Shown here: positions 37,395-45,201 of the stretch, one piece after another
Layout of the letters: each line of letters begins with the position of its first letter
Numbering within the stretch: position 1 is the stretch's first letter
Made by a program: the position numbers and the translations under genes
Source: Sphingobacterium faecale
GTDB lineage: Bacteria; Bacteroidota; Bacteroidia; Sphingobacteriales; Sphingobacteriaceae
NCBI RefSeq assembly: GCF_016746095.1
Contig: NZ_JAERTY010000004.1
Coordinates: 248,001-312,000, forward strand
Length of the DNA stretch: 64,000 bases
Direction of reading: 5' to 3'
The notes under the pieces: generated by a model
What the model was told of the DNA's origin: nothing
The model's input: the letters and a program-made list of their open reading frames with translations, nothing else
Databases searched by the model: none

Positions 37395-38384
37395 ATGGAA
37401 AAAATAAAGATTTCAGCACTAGAATTGGCTACCATTTGCAAGAATAGTAATGCTTCAGAAGCAATACAACGAGCTGTAACCGGTGCTCAACATATAGAAA
37501 ATTTAGGATTTCACCGTATCTGGCTTGCCGAACACCATAATATGCCGCATATCGCTAGCTCGGCTACTGCTGTGCTCATCGGACATATCGCGGGCAAAAC
37601 GTCGACGATACGTGTAGGTTCCGGAGGTATTATGCTGCCAAACCACACCCCACTGGTCATTGCCGAACAGTTTGGCACCTTGGAGAGTATCTATCCGGGC
37701 CGGATCGATATGGGATTGGGTAGAGCCCCCGGCACTGATCAGCTTACTGCTATGGCCCTGCGCCGCAATAACCTGAATACATCCTTCTACTTTAAGGATG
37801 ATATACTCGAACTGCAACGTTATCTGGACGAAAACAATGTGGATGCCAAAGTCCGGGCATTTCCAGGTGAAGGACTCGATGTGCCGATCTATATATTGGG
37901 GTCCAGTACGGACAGTGCTTATCTGGCGGCTGAGCTGGGATTACCCTATGCCTTTGCGGCACATTTTGCCCCTGCCATGCTGGAACAGGCGTCTGAAATA
38001 TACTACAGTAATTTCAAGCCCTCCCCTGCACTGGCTGCACCTTATTTCATGATCTGTGTCAATATCGTGGCAGCGAAAAGTGTCGAAGAAGCACAATTCC
38101 TATCCACCAGTCTCTTTAACATGTTTGCCGGTATATTGACTAACCTTCGCAAGCCACTGTCTCCGCCTACGGAAAAACCCATCTATCACGGTATTCCAGA
38201 AATAGAAGAAGCTGTAAATCGGATGGTGAGCTGTACATTTATAGGGACCGAATCATCGATTCAGACGGAGGTATTAGCTTTTGCTAAAAAACACAAAGCA
38301 CATGAAATAATGACGACAAATTATATCTTTGATGACGCAAAGCGATTGGAATCTTTCGATATCATCGCGAGTGCCTTGTTATAG
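37395..38384 (+). CDS. LLM-class flavin-dependent oxidoreductase
   Basis: 329 aa from the ATG at 37395 ([11 protein letters not shown]); the frame begins five codons earlier but those residues are not family-like. The luciferase-like TIM barrel has the family signatures [46 protein letters not shown] and [12 protein letters not shown]. It fits the MsnO8/YhbW-type flavin-dependent monooxygenase or dehydrogenase group. Substrate unknown; stand-alone gene. Confidence 0.92.
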   Translation: MEKIKISALELATICKNSNASEAIQRAVTGAQHIENLGFHRIWLAEHHNMPHIASSATAVLIGHIAGKTSTIRVGSGGIMLPNHTPLVIAEQFGTLESIYPGRIDMGLGRAPGTDQLTAMALRRNNLNTSFYFKDDILELQRYLDENNVDAKVRAFPGEGLDVPIYILGSSTDSAYLAAELGLPYAFAAHFAPAMLEQASEIYYSNFKPSPALAAPYFMICVNIVAAKSVEEAQFLSTSLFNMFAGILTNLRKPLSPPTEKPIYHGIPEIEEAVNRMVSCTFIGTESSIQTEVLAFAKKHKAHEIMTTNYIFDDAKRLESFDIIASALL

Positions 38385-38394
38385 ATATTTAGAC

Positions 38395-39189
38395 ATGAAA
38401 AAATACGGCTATCTCTTTTTACTGGCGGCTATGGTGATGGCCTGTCAGAATAAATCAAATAACAAACAGCAACAGACGGAGGACCTCCCGAAACAGGATA
38501 CAGTCGCAGAGCAAGCTCCAATAGACTCGCTCGCTGCTCCTGGCAAAGAGATCGTTTACAGTGCAGATGTTGATTCGATTATAGATGGCCGTATTTTATT
38601 GCCCTCGACCTATAGGGTATGGGAGAATAACGATGTCTCCAAAATCATCAATGGAAGTTGGTTAGAGCTGCATCACAAAAACGGCTCATACCATATCCAA
38701 TCTGCTTCCTACCATATCGAAAATGAAGATGAAGAACCTTGTTCCGGCCTACCCACAGAGACCATTGTCCCCAAAGAAGACGTACTTGTCTTCTTCAATA
38801 TCCCCACTGTACAGAAAGGGGCGGTCGATAGCGTAGCTTTCAAAAATCCGATCATTGAACCAGGCACACCTTTCGAATTCACCTTTCAGCGCGACAACTA
38901 CAAACTGCAGGCCACGGGTATCCAATTCCATAAAGATCAGGAGCGCGGCAATCCCCATGCAAGATATACGCTTAAACTCTATAAAAACGGTCAATATATA
39001 CGCACGATCATAGACCAAACGCAATACAACGATACCGCTACCGAGCTAGCCTTTATCGGTGACCTAGATAAAGATGGACTTCCTGACTTCATCTTCTCCA
39101 GCCCACGGGACTACGAGGAGCAACGCATGATCATCATATTATCTGGCAGCGCGTACGCCTATGATGGCAATGTGCAGTTCGACTGTTAG
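38395..39189 (+). CDS. Hypothetical lipoprotein, 264 aa
   Basis: 264 aa from the ATG at 38395 (MKKYGYLFLLAAMVMAC); the longer upstream frame overlaps the preceding gene and is not signal-like. Lipobox VMAC is followed by a low-complexity Q/N-rich linker (NNKQQQTEDLP). The C-terminus has a calcium-binding-like FIGDLDKDGLPDFIFSS stretch, as in FG-GAP or dockerin-type Asp-rich loops. Convergent with the next gene at only 2 nt. No function assigned. Confidence 0.8.
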   Translation: MKKYGYLFLLAAMVMACQNKSNNKQQQTEDLPKQDTVAEQAPIDSLAAPGKEIVYSADVDSIIDGRILLPSTYRVWENNDVSKIINGSWLELHHKNGSYHIQSASYHIENEDEEPCSGLPTETIVPKEDVLVFFNIPTVQKGAVDSVAFKNPIIEPGTPFEFTFQRDNYKLQATGIQFHKDQERGNPHARYTLKLYKNGQYIRTIIDQTQYNDTATELAFIGDLDKDGLPDFIFSSPRDYEEQRMIIILSGSAYAYDGNVQFDC

Positions 39190-39191
39190 CC

Positions 39192-40274
39192 TTATGTATT
39201 CAGCAAACTGTGCTGGCTTGCGGTAAATATATTGCGAAACACGGTATTGATCTCCTGACCATTCTGTGCAGCATGAATACCCAGTAAAGGAAAAAGTGTC
39301 ACGACATCCGCAAGGATATGTTTTACGATTCCACGGGCACTAGATGTGATCTCGGATGCCAGCGTCCCATCCAATGGGGAATCCTGAAGCGCCAGTGCCC
39401 ACAGCTGCTCGGTAAGCGCTGCGACTTTGGCCCTATCGGATTCCAACTGCAGCTGCAGTCCATCTAGGCGCTTAAAATAGTCCTTACCGTATTTAGTCTG
39501 CCAGTTCTCATCTGCAGATTTCTCAAAAAAGAACTTTTCCACCAGATCCAAATAACGTCTATACATGCCCATATAATTGACCAATAATGTCAACTCTGCG
39601 AAAGGGATAAATGGTATCCGATAGAGCACGTTATCGTCAATGCGGTGCTGGGGATCGATTTGAAAAGCATGATGCGCTTCTACAGTTGCATTTTCTAACG
39701 AGAAACTATGACTGGCTGTACAAGCCAATCCGAAAGAATCCCAATCGTAGTGAATCAACACCTTGTCTCGAGGGACGAAGAAAGAGTAGAATACGGGGGT
39801 GCCGTCCTTATCCACACGAGCTGTATCGCCATCGTAGACAAAGCTGTTCAAGGTAAAATGGGATAAGTGTGGTGCACCGGTAGCAAATCTCCAAAAGCCT
39901 GTTATACTATATTGCGTTCCATCCCACACTGCTTTTCCGGTAGCACGTCCAGATCCTCCAAAACAAACTTTACGATCTGCGAAAACCTTTGTCGCCAGAC
40001 CTTTGTCCAGATACCCGGCAAACATATTCGCCCCAGCACATAAAGTCACCGTCCAGCCCAATCCTCCATCCCAATAAGCCAGTTCCTCGAGCAATGCTAA
40101 CCCATCTTGCAGACTCAGTTCTTTACCTCCCAGTATCTGTGGAACCCATATATTGAACCAGTTATTATCATATATCAGAGACAACTGCTCGTCGACCAGT
40201 GTCTTGCTGTCGATAGACAGGGCTTGCTTATCTTTTATAAGCTGTATAGCTTCTTCACTTATCATCATACTCAT
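39192..40274 (-). CDS. Acyl-CoA-dehydrogenase-fold flavoprotein, group D monooxygenase-like
   Basis: 360-aa flavoprotein with the acyl-CoA dehydrogenase fold: helical N-terminus (LVDEQLSLIYDNNWFNIWVP), central beta domain (ITGFWRFATGAPHLSHF), and a C-terminal helix bundle with an HAAQNGQEINTVFRNIFTA segment. The GFW-FATG motif and the missing acyl-CoA catalytic base region favour two-component flavin-dependent monooxygenases (DszC/HsaA-like) over true dehydrogenases. Its ATG overlaps the stop of the pnuT gene (ATGA), so it is translated with a thiamine transporter and lies downstream of a TPP riboswitch. A role in handling thiamine or a breakdown product is inferred only. Confidence 0.85.
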   Translation of the reverse strand: MSMMISEEAIQLIKDKQALSIDSKTLVDEQLSLIYDNNWFNIWVPQILGGKELSLQDGLALLEELAYWDGGLGWTVTLCAGANMFAGYLDKGLATKVFADRKVCFGGSGRATGKAVWDGTQYSITGFWRFATGAPHLSHFTLNSFVYDGDTARVDKDGTPVFYSFFVPRDKVLIHYDWDSFGLACTASHSFSLENATVEAHHAFQIDPQHRIDDNVLYRIPFIPFAELTLLVNYMGMYRRYLDLVEKFFFEKSADENWQTKYGKDYFKRLDGLQLQLESDRAKVAALTEQLWALALQDSPLDGTLASEITSSARGIVKHILADVVTLFPLLGIHAAQNGQEINTVFRNIFTASQHSLLNT

Positions 40275-40879
40275 TTTGGGGTATTCATCAGCTTACGCCA
40301 GTTAAAATAGCCGAATATCGCGACTGTAAATAAAAAGGTCGTAAGTCCAGCAAATAAATAAAGATTCTTATGAATCAACAGAGGGACAGCAAACAGATTA
40401 CTGATATTGAGCAATATCCAATTCTCTAGCTTTCGCTTGGCCAATAACCACATACCTGCCCAAGCCGTAGCGGCCACCCAAGCATCCCATGCAGGTACAT
40501 CCGAATCTGTTACATGTTCCAATATCAGATACAACAAACCGAAACCTACTAGGCTGATCAGAGCCACCACGCGCCAATCTTGGGCACTACAGGTCGTTAT
40601 TGGCTGTTGTCTCGCTTGGATATTGTGGGTCCAATACCACCATCCGTAAATGCTCATAATCAGGTAATACATATTCAATGCGATCTCTGCATAGAGCTTG
40701 GCGCCAAACAGCACATACATCCCCGACACTATACCCATAATGCCAAAGAAATAGTTAGAAACCTTATTATTTTTGGAAAGCAGTACCTGTATAATACCAC
40801 AAAGTACAGAAAAACGCTCCAACCAAGAGGTCTGTAGGAAGGCGTCAATTATATTCTCTAAAATAGTATCCATAAACAA
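40271..40879 (-). CDS. pnuT: PnuC-family transporter, probably thiamine (PnuT)
   Basis: 202-aa membrane protein with about seven segments and the PnuC-type aromatic motif SIYGWWYWTHN. PnuC proteins move nicotinamide riboside, but paralogues placed behind TPP riboswitches move thiamine and are called PnuT. Here a complete TPP riboswitch lies 46 nt upstream (40926-41030), so thiamine is the likely substrate, with downstream pyrophosphorylation trapping it. Met3 (40873) is an alternative start. It overlaps the flavoprotein gene by 4 nt. Confidence 0.85.
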   Translation of the reverse strand: MFMDTILENIIDAFLQTSWLERFSVLCGIIQVLLSKNNKVSNYFFGIMGIVSGMYVLFGAKLYAEIALNMYYLIMSIYGWWYWTHNIQARQQPITTCSAQDWRVVALISLVGFGLLYLILEHVTDSDVPAWDAWVAATAWAGMWLLAKRKLENWILLNISNLFAVPLLIHKNLYLFAGLTTFLFTVAIFGYFNWRKLMNTPK

Positions 40880-40925
40880 TGTATCGAAGACATAATTTAC
40901 AGGAATGCTATTTTGAAAAAATTAC

Positions 40926-41030
40926 TCCCTACGCCAGCATTACCTGGATCAGGTTCCTCCCACCAAAGTAGGATTGGGTATAATCTCAGCTTCTGTTCCG
41001 TACCATCAACTGATATGGAACCGCACCCCA
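40926..41030 (-). ncRNA. TPP riboswitch (THI element)
   Basis: Read on the minus strand, it begins with GGGGTGCGG and ends GCGTAGGGA, the closing P1 halves. Between them are CTGAGAT (the TGAGA sensor-helix element), AATCCTAC, and AACCTGATCCAGGTAATGC followed by TGGCGTAGGGA, all of the conserved TPP aptamer. The variable P3 region makes it about 105 nt. It lies just ahead of pnuT and would reduce expression when thiamine pyrophosphate is plentiful. Confidence 0.95.
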
Positions 41031-41050
41031 TTAAAAATGTCTATTTTTAA
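41031..41050 (-). terminator. A/T-only hairpin between mqo stop and TPP riboswitch
   Basis: Perfect 8-bp inverted repeat (41031-41038 with 41043-41050) with a four-base loop, made only of A and T. It lies in the 22 nt between mqo and the riboswitch. It may be a weak terminator for mqo or the spacer for a promoter. Confidence 0.35.
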
Positions 41051-41052
41051 TA

Positions 41053-42546
41053 TTAATCTAATTGCAATACGTGGTGTGTATGCGAACGTATCTCTGCACA
41101 CAGCTCCGGATTATCGTTCAATGACTGTCCCCAAGAAGGTATCATCTCACGCAGTTTTTTCCGATATTCATCTGATTTTGCACGTTCTGGGAAGCACCGC
41201 TTTAACAGCTGTATCATAATCGCTACAGAGGTAGATGCCCCAGGAGAAGCTCCTAACAATGCGGCTATCGAACCATCGGCACTCGATACGACTTCGGTAC
41301 CGAATTCTAAAACACCGCCGTGTTTCGGATCTTTCTTAATAACCTGTACCCGTTGACCTGCTTTCTCTATCTCCCAATCTTCCAAACGCGCAGTAGGCAT
41401 AAATTGCTTCAAAGCGTCCAACTTGTCCTTCGGTTTTTTCATGACCTCTGTAATCAGATATTTGGTCAGCGGAAGATTGTCCAGACCTGCAGACAACATC
41501 GGTTTTATATTCGATAGCTTTATTGAAGCTGGAAGGTCAAAATAAGAGCCTTGCTTTAAGAACTTAGTTGAAAAACCGGCATAAGGACCAAACAATAATG
41601 CTTGCTTGCCATCAATATAACGTGTATCCAAATGTGGAACGGACATCGGAGGTGCACCTACGGATGCCTTGCCATATACTTTGGCACGATGCTGAGCGAT
41701 GATCTCAGGATTTGTACAACGTAGCCACTGTCCGCCCACCGGGAATCCACCGTAGCCCTTAGCTTCAGGGATACCTGATTTTTCTAACAGCAATAACGAG
41801 TGTCCGCCTGCACCGATAAATACAAACTGCGCTTTAATTTCTCGTTTCTCTCCCGTTTTAAGGTCTTTCACCTCCACTTCCCAACGTCCATCATCCTCTC
41901 TTTCGATATCTTTTACTTCTTGGTGCAGGGATAACTTAATATTATCCTTCGTGCGAAGGTAGTTAATCAGATCCTTGGTCAGTGCCCCGAAATTCACATC
42001 CGTACCAATATCCATTCTTGTAGCAGCCATTGGTTCATTAGCAGCTCTGTCTTTCATCATCAATGGAATCCATTGCTCCAATAGGGATTTGTCTTCTGTA
42101 TATTTCATTCCCTTGAACAAAGTCTCTTTTTCCATCGTTTCGAAACGTGTCTTCAAGAAACGTACATCTTTTTCGCCAAATACAGCACTCATGTGGGGTA
42201 CCTGACGGATAAAATGAGAAGGATTTTGGATAACTCCCTTTTCTACAAGGTAAGCCCAAAATTGTTTCGAAACCTCAAATTGCTCTGCTATCTTGATGGC
42301 TTTTTCAACCTTGACCGAACCATCGGCCTGCTCTGGGGTATAATTTAATTCACATAAGGCCGAGTGACCTGTCCCTGCATTATTCCATGCATCCGAACTC
42401 TCTGCTGCAACAACATCCAAACGCTCGACAATCTCGATATTGATATCTGGATTTAACTCATTGATCAATGCTCCCAGTGTTGCACTCATGATGCCCCCAC
42501 CTATCAGAACGACGTCAACTTCGGTATTTTGTTTTTTCTTGCCCAT
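41053..42546 (-). CDS. mqo: Malate:quinone oxidoreductase
   Basis: 497 aa from ATG 42546 (MGKKKQNTEVDVVLIGGG). The frame begins 18 codons earlier, but a TAnnTTTG element (42565-42572) lies between and the family starts here. FAD-dependent peripheral membrane enzyme that oxidises malate to oxaloacetate and passes electrons to quinone. The FAD motif VVLIGGGIMSATLGALI is at 13-29; other family segments are SSDAWNNAGTGHSALCELNY, FVFIGAGGHSLLLLEKSGIPE and LFGPYAGFSTKFLK. It is the usual replacement for malate dehydrogenase in this phylum. Confidence 0.95.
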   Translation of the reverse strand: MGKKKQNTEVDVVLIGGGIMSATLGALINELNPDINIEIVERLDVVAAESSDAWNNAGTGHSALCELNYTPEQADGSVKVEKAIKIAEQFEVSKQFWAYLVEKGVIQNPSHFIRQVPHMSAVFGEKDVRFLKTRFETMEKETLFKGMKYTEDKSLLEQWIPLMMKDRAANEPMAATRMDIGTDVNFGALTKDLINYLRTKDNIKLSLHQEVKDIEREDDGRWEVEVKDLKTGEKREIKAQFVFIGAGGHSLLLLEKSGIPEAKGYGGFPVGGQWLRCTNPEIIAQHRAKVYGKASVGAPPMSVPHLDTRYIDGKQALLFGPYAGFSTKFLKQGSYFDLPASIKLSNIKPMLSAGLDNLPLTKYLITEVMKKPKDKLDALKQFMPTARLEDWEIEKAGQRVQVIKKDPKHGGVLEFGTEVVSSADGSIAALLGASPGASTSVAIMIQLLKRCFPERAKSDEYRKKLREMIPSWGQSLNDNPELCAEIRSHTHHVLQLD

Positions 42547-42564
42547 GACTTCTTTAAATTGTTG

Positions 42565-42572
42565 CAAAATTA
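42565..42572 (-). promoter_or_regulatory. Putative -7 element (TAATTTTG) of mqo
   Basis: Exact TAnnTTTG on the minus strand, 18 nt before the ATG at 42546. It supports the shorter Mqo start. Confidence 0.5.
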
Positions 42573-42837
42573 ACATTCGTTTTTCGTTATTACGAATCAT
42601 TTTGTCAAAATTCTCTCATTTCCACCACATTTTATTCGGAGAAACCAGCTCTATTTTGAATTAAAAAAATAGAGTAACTGCTCAAGCCAGCTTTAATAGC
42701 ACAACTGCTTCAAAATTGATCATTGAATACGATCGAGACATTGGGAATGATAGAAGAGAAATATCCATAGACTGCAGTTAAGTATTTATACGGCTTAGTT
42801 AGGGGATAAAACGAAGAAATCAGAAGCTGTGTAAAAT

Positions 42838-42880
42838 GAAAATGAGAAGATAAGTATATAGTGTACATCTCCTCATTTTC
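42838..42880 (-). terminator. Possible terminator after the CBS gene
   Basis: Inverted repeat GAAAATGAG / CTCATTTTC with a few extra pairs inside, 82 nt after the CBS stop. Weak U-tract; may also be simple symmetry. Confidence 0.35.
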
Positions 42881-42961
42881 TTACCGATTTAAAACCGATG
42901 GGATTACCAAACTCCTTACTATGCCGAAGCGAAGGAGGTCATTACAATATACGACAGACTA

Positions 42962-43375
42962 CTAGTATTGATCAATAAAGTATTTCAATAAATCTGTTGT
43001 GGTAACGATTCCCACCAATTCTTCGTCTTTCACCACTGGTATCGAATGGAAAGTAACCTTGGATAGCGTCTCTGTTACTTCTTTAATCGTTGCATCAGGC
43101 CCTACTATAACCGGTGTTTTGGCCATTAACTGAGGAATAGTGTACATATCATACACCACAGCTTCAATATCATTTTCTTCTGTTACATCGGCGTAACTGA
43201 TTTTCAGCAGATCAGAGTAACTTACAACGCCCACCAATTTCTTATCTTCAACAATTGGAAGATGACGGATATGGTGTTTTTTAAATAGTTTTTCTGCATC
43301 ATACAAACTGTCTTTCGGAGTTAGGGTAACCAACTCTCTTGTCATAATCTCGGATACAGGGACTCGCTGTTTCAT
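42962..43375 (-). CDS. Tandem CBS-domain protein
   Basis: 137-aa protein made only of two CBS domains (about 8-65 and 78-135), each with the HLPIVED or HSIPVVKDEELVGIVTTTDLLKYF pattern. Pairs of CBS domains bind adenine nucleotides and act as energy sensors. With no attached effector domain, it may regulate a partner in trans. No neighbour suggests one. Confidence 0.92.
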   Translation of the reverse strand: MKQRVPVSEIMTRELVTLTPKDSLYDAEKLFKKHHIRHLPIVEDKKLVGVVSYSDLLKISYADVTEENDIEAVVYDMYTIPQLMAKTPVIVGPDATIKEVTETLSKVTFHSIPVVKDEELVGIVTTTDLLKYFIDQY

Positions 43376-43765
43376 ACTATTTTATTTTAGTGATTTCCTT
43401 TATTTCTATACTCAAATATCAGCATCTTTATACACTAAAAACAGGATATAAATCACTTATAAAAATGATTTACAAACAGATATATGTTAATTATTATTTG
43501 TAACTTGAATGCTTGTCTTAATTTCTTTCTGATTTTACCGTTTTGCTCCAAATTTAATAACTGATGGAAGTCTTGGCTCGTTACACTGATTCGCATTTTA
43601 AAATATGAGATTCCTTTTTCAATAAACTTAAGGTTATGTCAAAATTTATCTATTTTTGCGAATTACAGAATACATATGAACTATCTACGCAGCTCAGCAC
43701 GTACAAGTATAGACAGCTACCATGTAGATATTCCATAGGACAGATAAAAAACAAATAATATACAT
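43376..43765 (+). other. 390-nt spacer upstream of fabG
   Basis: Includes the fabG promoter element (43651-43658) and an about 100-nt leader. The leader has a 7-bp inverted repeat TATCTAC / GTAGATA (43682-43688 with 43724-43730) and a 20-codon frame starting at 43676, neither clearly functional. Nothing else recognised. Confidence 0.5.
43651..43658 (+). promoter_or_regulatory. Putative -7 element (TATTTTTG) of fabG
   Basis: Exact TAnnTTTG about 108 nt before the fabG ATG, giving a relatively long leader. No clear -33 TTTG at 19-21 nt. Confidence 0.4.
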
Positions 43766-44509
43766 ATGAAATTACTCGAAGGAAAAACGGCCTTAATCAC
43801 TGGTGCTTCCAAAGGAATTGGCCGCAAGATAGCCGAAGTGTTCGCACAACATGGTGCTAATGTGACATTCACTTACCTATCGTCCGTAGAAAAAGGACAA
43901 GCTTTAGAAAGTGAATTGCAGGCTTTTGGCACAAAAGTAAAAGGCTACCGCTCGGATGCTTCCAAATTTGATGAAGCAGATCAACTCATCAATGATATCG
44001 TTACCGAGTTTGGTACACTGGATATTGTTGTCAACAATGCCGGAATTACAAAGGATGGTCTTTTGATGCGTATGACCGAAGAAAACTGGGACGATGTCAT
44101 CAACATCAACCTCAAATCTATTTTCAACGTTACGAAAGCTGCTTCCAAAGTGATGATGAAAAACAGAAAAGGCTCCTTCATCAATATGTCTTCCGTAGTC
44201 GGTGTACAAGGCAACGCAGGACAGGCAAACTATGCTGCTTCCAAAGCTGGTATCATCGGCTTTACCAAATCTGTAGCGAAAGAACTGGGCTCTAGAAATA
44301 TCAGAGCAAACGTCATCGCTCCAGGATTTATCCGTACAGAGATGACCGATGTACTAGACCCTAAAGTTGTTGCAGGATGGGAAGCCGGCATTCCGCTAAA
44401 ACGTGGTGGTGAGCCAGAAGATGTTGCAAATGCTTGTCTTTTCTTGGCGTCGGATCTATCCGCCTATGTTACCGGACAGGTACTTCCCGTAGATGGAGGT
44501 ATGTTATAA
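43766..44509 (+). CDS. fabG: 3-oxoacyl-ACP reductase FabG
   Basis: 247-aa short-chain dehydrogenase for the first reduction in fatty-acid elongation, NADPH-dependent. Cofactor motif TGASKGIG (12-19), NNAG in IVVNNAGITKDG, catalytic Ser in INMSSVVG, and YAASKAG with the Tyr-Lys pair. The C-terminus reads FLASDLSAYVTGQVLPVDGGM as in FabG. Other SDRs are closely similar, but motif details and length fit FabG best. A strong hairpin follows 3 nt after the stop. Confidence 0.94.
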   Translation: MKLLEGKTALITGASKGIGRKIAEVFAQHGANVTFTYLSSVEKGQALESELQAFGTKVKGYRSDASKFDEADQLINDIVTEFGTLDIVVNNAGITKDGLLMRMTEENWDDVININLKSIFNVTKAASKVMMKNRKGSFINMSSVVGVQGNAGQANYAASKAGIIGFTKSVAKELGSRNIRANVIAPGFIRTEMTDVLDPKVVAGWEAGIPLKRGGEPEDVANACLFLASDLSAYVTGQVLPVDGGML

Positions 44510-44512
44510 AAC

Positions 44513-44552
44513 GTATAAGTTCTTTTGACCTTCAGGTCAAAAGAACTTATAC
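44513..44552. terminator. Strong terminator after fabG
   Basis: Perfect 18-bp stem (44513-44530 with 44535-44552) with a TTCA loop. It has no GC-rich core but is long; the T-rich ACTTTAAAATTGC follows. It cleanly separates fabG from the 21-bp array, which starts 26 nt further on. Confidence 0.85.
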
Positions 44553-44578
44553 TTTAAAATTGCTTTTTACCCCAAAAA

Positions 44579-45145
44579 AGTGATTACTTCGAGCAAATCG
44601 GTAACCACTTTCTGCCAAACAGAAACCACTGAAAGCAAATGAGTGACCACTCCCTACCAAAAGGCACCCCCTAAAAGCTGGCAAGTGACCACTCCTTACC
44701 AAAAGACAATCACCAAAAGCTGACAAGTGATCACTCCTTACCAAAAGGTAACCACTAAAAGCCAACAAGTGATCACTCTTTACCAAAAAGTAATCACTAA
44801 AAGCCAACAAGTGACCACTCCCTGCCAAAAGGTAATCACTAAGAGCCAACAAGTGACCACTCCTTATCAAAAGGCAATCACTAAGAGCCAACAAGTGACC
44901 ACTCCTCCCCAAAAAGCAATCCCTAAGAGCTAACGAGTGATCAGTCCTCCCTAAAAGGTACCCCCTAAAAGCCAACAAGTGATCACTCCTCACCAAAAGG
45001 CAACCACTGAAAGCCAACAAGTGACCACTCCTCCCCAAAAAGCAATCCCTAAGAGCTAACGAGTGATCAGTCCTCCCTAAAAGGTACCCCCTAAAAGCCA
45101 ACAAGTGATCACTCCTCACCAAAAGGCAATCACTGAAAGCCAACA
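44579..45145. repeat. Array of 27 contiguous 21-bp units (alternating A and B types, 42-bp period)
   Basis: Twenty-seven units of exactly 21 bp with no spacer and no indel; a degenerate 28th unit ends at about 45166. A-type units read like AGTGACCACTCCTTACCAAA with A at the end, B-type like GGCAATCACTAAAAGCCAAC followed by A; both share a CACT core at the same place and a CCAA-like end. Some A units contain the 10-bp palindrome AGTGATCACT. The first three units are most diverged. Units 16-21 and 22-27 are near-identical 126-bp copies. Not a CRISPR: no spacers. Period 21 is both 7 codons and two helical turns. Purpose unknown. Confidence 0.95.
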
Positions 45146-45185
45146 AACAGTCACTTTTTTTACCGCTTTTTCTGTTTTTTTCGAT

Positions 45186-45193
45186 TAAGTTTG
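45186..45193 (+). promoter_or_regulatory. Putative -7 element (TAAGTTTG) of the PaaK/LuxE-like gene
   Basis: Exact TAnnTTTG ending 8 nt before the ATG at 45202, which implies a very short leader or leaderless mRNA. The repeat array ends 40 nt upstream. Confidence 0.4.
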
Positions 45194-45201
45194 TAGTCAA
45201 T

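Larger units (their letters stand above)
42547..42961. other. 415-nt spacer between CBS gene and mqo
   Basis: Holds the mqo leader and its -7 element. A 9-bp inverted repeat (42838-42846 with 42872-42880, GAAAATGAG / CTCATTTTC), extended imperfectly inside, may end the CBS transcript. I see no gene or other repeat. Confidence 0.55.

Noticed and set aside
42547..42600. 18 extra N-terminal residues for Mqo
   Set aside because: They overlap an exact TAnnTTTG promoter element and are not part of the family sequence; ATG 42546 starts the FAD-binding region normally.
43676..43738. 20-codon upstream frame in the fabG leader
   Set aside because: No Shine-Dalgarno, no amino-acid bias typical of attenuation leaders, and no terminator hairpin behind it.
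44727..44933. Plus-strand 68-aa ORF of repeats (VTTPYQKAITKSQQ-like)
   Set aside because: It is open only because the 21-bp unit lacks a stop in that frame; it starts and ends inside the array and competes with the minus-strand frame.
44579..45145. CRISPR array
   Set aside because: The units are contiguous 21-mers of two related types without spacers, and no cas gene is in the window.
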